Shown here piece by piece: positions 61,103 through 64,000 of a stretch of 64,000 nucleotides of DNA (the stretch's first letter is position 1; each line of letters starts with the position of its first letter). The notes below the pieces were generated by a model, which saw only the letters and a list, made by a program, of their open reading frames with translations, searched no databases and had not been told where the DNA came from. A program made the position numbers and the translations under genes. Origin of the DNA: Oscillibacter sp. 1-3 (GTDB lineage: Bacteria; Bacillota; Clostridia; Oscillospirales; Oscillospiraceae); NCBI RefSeq assembly GCF_000403435.2, contig NZ_KE159710.1, positions 372,001 to 436,000 of the forward strand. Direction: 5' to 3'.

Positions 61103-61201
61103 AATATCCATATGGATATTTGGATTGACACAATACACAATATCCATATTAATATATCGTGCAAATTGTATACTGATATGGATAGATTTTTAGGGTATAA
61201 T
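61103..61201 (+). promoter_or_regulatory. operator cluster and promoter for the RHH/HicAB group
   Basis: A perfect 18-bp palindrome AATATCCATATGGATATT (61103-61120) is followed by AATATCCATATT (61139-61150) and GATATGGATA (61175-61184), spaced about 36 bp. TTGACA lies at 61125 and TATAAT at 61196. The repeated ATATCCATAT core suggests cooperative binding by the ribbon-helix-helix protein or HicB. Confidence 0.6.
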
Positions 61202-61260
61202 ACAGCTATAATAAGGGGGAGACTATCTAAAAAAACAGCCTCCCCGAAGGGAGGAACATC

Positions 61261-61479
61261 ATGCCAGCTTCAAAGGCGCAGCAGAAAGCCGTCCACAAAT
61301 ACACAAAAGAAAATTACGACAGATTTTTAGTAACAATGAAGCCGAAAGGATTTCTTGAATCAGTAAAAGCCCACGCGGCGGCCCGTAGCGAGTCCGTAAA
61401 CGGCTTTATCAACCGGGCCATATCTGAGACTATGGAGAGGGACGGGGCCGCTCCTGATGGCTCTGAGGAGGCAAAATGA
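61261..61479 (+). CDS. ribbon-helix-helix (Arc/MetJ-like) protein
   Basis: The 72-residue protein has a basic N-terminus (QQKAVHKYTKENYDRFLVTM) with a beta-strand RFLVTMKPKG, then a helix (LESVKAHAAARSESVNGFIN) and a second helix RAISETMERD. This is the RHH layout used by small repressors. GGGAGGAACATC precedes the ATG. It leads the group with HicA and HicB and may bind the palindromes upstream. Confidence 0.75.
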   Translation: MPASKAQQKAVHKYTKENYDRFLVTMKPKGFLESVKAHAAARSESVNGFINRAISETMERDGAAPDGSEEAK

Positions 61480-61485
61480 GCCAAT

Positions 61486-61749
61486 ATGAGCCAATATGAG
61501 AAGCTGCTTTTGCCCATCCTAAGCGGCACAAGGGACAGGAACATTCTCTTTGCCGATTTACAGATGGTTTTAGACCGCCTGGGCTTCCAATGCCGCATAA
61601 TGGGAGACCATTTCATTTATACAAAGGACGGGGTGGAGGAGATCATCAACCTCCAGCCAGTTGGCAGCAAGGCGAAACCGTATCAGGTAAAGCAAGTTCG
61701 CAATATCATCTTGAAGTACCAGCTTGGAGGAAGCATTTATGAAGTATGA
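61486..61749 (+). CDS. hicA: HicA-like toxin (mRNA interferase family)
   Basis: The 87-residue protein has the HicA pattern: a first helix (LFADLQMVLDRLGFQCRIMG), the catalytic His in GDHFIYTKDG and a final strand/helix part (QVKQVRNIILKY). HicA toxins cleave mRNA. The usual Ser-His 'GSH' is GDH here. The start lies in a 10-bp duplication (ATGAGCCAAT twice) after the RHH stop. It overlaps hicB by 11 bp. Confidence 0.8.
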   Translation: MSQYEKLLLPILSGTRDRNILFADLQMVLDRLGFQCRIMGDHFIYTKDGVEEIINLQPVGSKAKPYQVKQVRNIILKYQLGGSIYEV

Positions 61750-61945
61750 GATCATTCTGTACTGGAGCGAAGAGGACGGCGCTTACATTGCCGAGGTCCC
61801 CGAGCTGGCCGGGTGCATGGCGGACGGCCCCACTGCGAAAGAGGCGCTTCACAACGTGGAGCAGATCGCCCGGGAGTGGATCGAAACGGCCCGGGAACTG
61901 GGCCGGTCTGTCCCGGAGCCGAAAGGGCGCCTAAGATACGCGTAA
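61739..61945 (+). CDS. hicB: HicB-like antitoxin
   Basis: The 68-residue protein matches the HicB N-terminal fold: KYEIILYWSEEDGAYIAEVP, then ELAGCMADGPTAKEALHNVE and AREWIETARELG. It would bind and neutralise HicA. There is no C-terminal DNA-binding domain, so transcriptional control may be left to the RHH protein in the same operon. Start at 61739 after TTGGAGGAAG. Confidence 0.88.
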   Translation: MKYEIILYWSEEDGAYIAEVPELAGCMADGPTAKEALHNVEQIAREWIETARELGRSVPEPKGRLRYA

Positions 61946-62135
61946 AGGCTATTCTAGCGGGCTTTTCTCTGCGCTAGTGGTTCTATTTCCACAGCGCATG
62001 GAACGAGACAGCGTAGAAGGTCCTCAGGAGGCCGCAGGAGCCATTCCGGGGGCGGGATAGTATCCCGACACTCGGAGGATTCCGAAACGGCGCAGAGGGC
62101 CGCAGAAGGCGAACAGGAAAAGGAGGCATGATCAT

Positions 62136-62711
62136 ATGGCATTACCAGCAGAGAAGGATCGGTACACATTCGCAGATGTTCTTGCATGGCCGGATAACGA
62201 GCGGGCGGAGCTTATCAATGGGGAAGTCATCATGATGGCCCCGGCCCCGTCCAGGGGACACCAGAGAATCAGCTTTGAGATGTGCCGGCAATTTGGAAAC
62301 TATCTGGAGGGGAAACGCTGTCAGGCTTATTCTGCCCCCTTTGATGTGCGTCTCTTTGAGAAAGACGGTGATACCCCGGAGGATGTGGACACGGTGGTGG
62401 AGCCTGATATAACTATCGTGTGCGACCACTCCAAGCTGGATGATCGTGGGTGCAAGGGCGCCCCGGACATGGTAGTGGAGATTCTTTCCCCCTCCACACA
62501 GCGCCATGACCGGCTTGTGAAGCTGGGCTTGTACCAGCGGGCCGGGGTGCGGGAGTACTGGATTGTGAGCCCGGAGGAACAGACGGTACAGGTGTTTTTG
62601 AACAAGGACGGCTCTTTGCTTCCCCATGAGGTCTATGACCGGACAGGCGTGGCAAAGGTCAACGTCCTGGACGGCTGCTTTATCGAACTGAGCAAGGTAT
62701 TTCCTGAGTAA
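62136..62711 (+). CDS. Uma2-family (DUF820) putative endonuclease
   Basis: The 191-residue protein has RAELINGEVIMMAPAPSRGH, DTVVEPDITIVCDHSKLDD and the core GAPDMVVEILSPSTQRHDRLVK with the acidic residues of a PD-(D/E)xK-like site, then GVREYWIVSPEEQ. It is diverged from the Uma2 at 34454-35035. AAAGGAGG precedes the ATG. Role unproven. The ~190 bp before it shows no gene. Confidence 0.85.
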   Translation: MALPAEKDRYTFADVLAWPDNERAELINGEVIMMAPAPSRGHQRISFEMCRQFGNYLEGKRCQAYSAPFDVRLFEKDGDTPEDVDTVVEPDITIVCDHSKLDDRGCKGAPDMVVEILSPSTQRHDRLVKLGLYQRAGVREYWIVSPEEQTVQVFLNKDGSLLPHEVYDRTGVAKVNVLDGCFIELSKVFPE

Positions 62712-62729
62712 ACAGGAAAGGAGCGGTGT

Positions 62730-64000
62730 ATGGTGAATATCAAGAGAATTGACGGCAAAACCGGCGTCAGCTACAAGATTACCGTCACCAGGGGCCGGGA
62801 CAGCTCCGGGAAGCAGATACGCCATTATATGACTTGGACGCCCCGGCTGGCATGGGGGAAAAGCGTGCAGAGCGGGAGGCCCAGTAAGCCGCCATACAGT
62901 TTGAGACGCAGATCGAGCAGGGGTTCCAGGCCGATGACCGGCAGAGCTTTGAGCAGTATGCCTGCTATGTGATCGACCTAAAGGAGCGCAACGGAATAAA
63001 GCATAACACGATCCGTTCCTATCGGGACATTCTGCGCAGGATCGTGCCCTCTATTGACAGTATGAAGCTGGGCGATATTCGCCCGCAGCATTTGAACAAG
63101 TTGTACAAGGCCCTGCAATCCCTGGATGAGCGATTGTCCGGGGCGAAGGCCGTCAGCAAGGAAACCCTCCTGGAGTGCATTAAAGGCTCAGGGATGACCC
63201 GTGAGGCGCTTTCAAAGGCGGCGGAGGTATCCCATACTACCGTGACACAGGCCTGCCGTGGTGCGGCTGTCAGTGTGGAGAAGGCGGCGTTGATCGCAAA
63301 GGCGCTTGGTGAACAGGTTGAAAACCTTTTTACCTTGACACATGTTCAGCGACCGTTTTCCAATAAGACCGTGCTGGAACACCACCGGTTCATACATGCG
63401 GTTTTAGACCAGGCGGAAAGGGAGATGCTGGTTCCATACAATGCCGCGGCGAGAGCCTCTCCTCCATCTGTGGAGCGGAAACCACCGGAGTATTTTCAGC
63501 CGGAGCAGATTGCCGCTATCCTGGAGGCTTTGGAGGAGGAGCCGGAGAAATGGCGCGTCATAACGCATCTCCTGATCGTCACAGGCTGCCGCCGCGGTGA
63601 GATCGCCGCGTTGAAGTGGCAGAAAGTCGACTTGGAGCGAGGGAGACTTGAGATCAGCGCAAACCTCTGATTCGAAAGAGCGGGGTATCTATGAGACCTC
63701 TACCAAAACCGGGAATGTTCGCTTTGTAAATATCCCGGTGGAGACGGTTGCGCTTCTAAAACGGTACAGAGCCTCGCAGGCAGAGCTGCAGCTTGCGAAC
63801 GGTGACTGCTGGCAGGATACCGGGTACTTGTTCACGCAGGATGACGGGCGCCCCATGAATCCCACCAGCATCACGGCATGGCTGAATAAGTTTTCCCGGC
63901 GGCGGGGGCTGCCCCATATTCACCCGCACAGCTTCCGGCACAGCGTCGCCAGTGTTCTGATTGTCTCTGGGGTCGATATTGTCACAGTCTCGAAACAGCT
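62730..64000 (+). pseudogene. tyrosine integrase with embedded XRE helix-turn-helix, frameshifted, runs off the window
   Basis: The start (MVNIKRIDGKTGVSYKITVT) is an AP2-like arm-binding domain. One missing base near 62843 and an in-frame TAA at 62909-62911 break the next part. The core-binding domain resumes (NGIKHNTIRSYRDILRRIVP). A helix-turn-helix (SGMTREALSKAAEVSHTTVT) is inserted within it at about 63190-63320. The catalytic domain has Arg in VTGCRRGEIAALKW, then another frameshift near 63668 before NVRFVNIPVETVALLKRY and HPHSFRHSVAS. The catalytic Tyr would lie beyond the window. As read, the integrase is inactive. Confidence 0.8.

Overview
The window looks like a chromosomal stretch of a gut Firmicute (class Clostridia, most like Oscillospiraceae). 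That is inferred from GC-rich coding sequence, GGAGG ribosome sites, frequent GTG and TTG starts, and the type of conjugative element present. No ribosomal RNA or housekeeping marker is available to settle it. Nearly everything here is mobile or accessory, and several mobile elements are nested or recombined with one another.

Layout. 1-4.9 kb: a two-component system with an ABC exporter (response regulator, kinase, ATPase, permease, all minus strand). AT-rich cargo sits inside it: a chloramphenicol acetyltransferase, an NTF2-like protein and a small ORF. The same operator-promoter block precedes the regulator and the ABC genes. 5-7.8 kb: an XRE gene broken by an IS5-family remnant, then a PucR-type regulator. 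8-13.4 kb: a BceRSAB-like peptide-antibiotic resistance module lying between two copies of a ~145-bp repeat. The right copy is joined to the 3-prime half of a tRNA-Arg(ACG) gene, which marks an integration site. 13.7-15.3 kb: an IS3-family element.

15.4-32.9 kb: the plus-strand arm of an integrative conjugative element (ICE). It holds a dense array of ArdA-like antirestriction genes with companion DUF genes, a DNA adenine methylase, membrane and surface proteins, a sortase, a CAP-domain protein, and the N-terminal half of a giant thioester/SpaA-repeat adhesin. The adhesin breaks at ~32.93 kb beside a large serine recombinase.

32.9-41.2 kb: a phage-like element with serine recombinase, CI-like repressor with divergent promoters, small early genes, an IS21 insertion, a radical-SAM protein, and a truncated cytosine methyltransferase. 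41.2-46.6 kb: a recombinase-in-trio (RIT-like) element bounded by 36-bp palindromic core sites. It carries a peptide cassette: a 45-residue Cys-rich precursor and a radical-SAM/SPASM maturase behind a consensus promoter. 46.6-58.9 kb: the minus-strand ICE arm, with a second cytosine methyltransferase (group II intron, frameshift), DUF4406, membrane channel protein, pilin-like DUF3852, the C-terminal half of the adhesin fused to a replication-protein N terminus, a CD1108-like hydrolase gene with two in-frame stops, a tag gene, and the end of virB4. 58.9-60.9 kb: a second, apparently 5-prime-truncated group II intron. 61.1-64 kb: an RHH regulator, HicAB toxin-antitoxin, a Uma2 nuclease and a decayed tyrosine integrase running off the window.

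How it fits together. The antirestriction array and Dam methylase would protect an incoming ICE. The sortase, adhesin and conjugation proteins would serve mating and attachment. The two adhesin halves on opposite strands, the chimeric fusion ORF, and two methyltransferase N-terminal fragments facing each other across the RIT-like element all point to inversion or recombination between elements. The transfer apparatus is incomplete: virB4 truncated, CD1108 interrupted, and no relaxase or coupling protein seen. The ICE as it stands is probably not self-transmissible from this segment alone.
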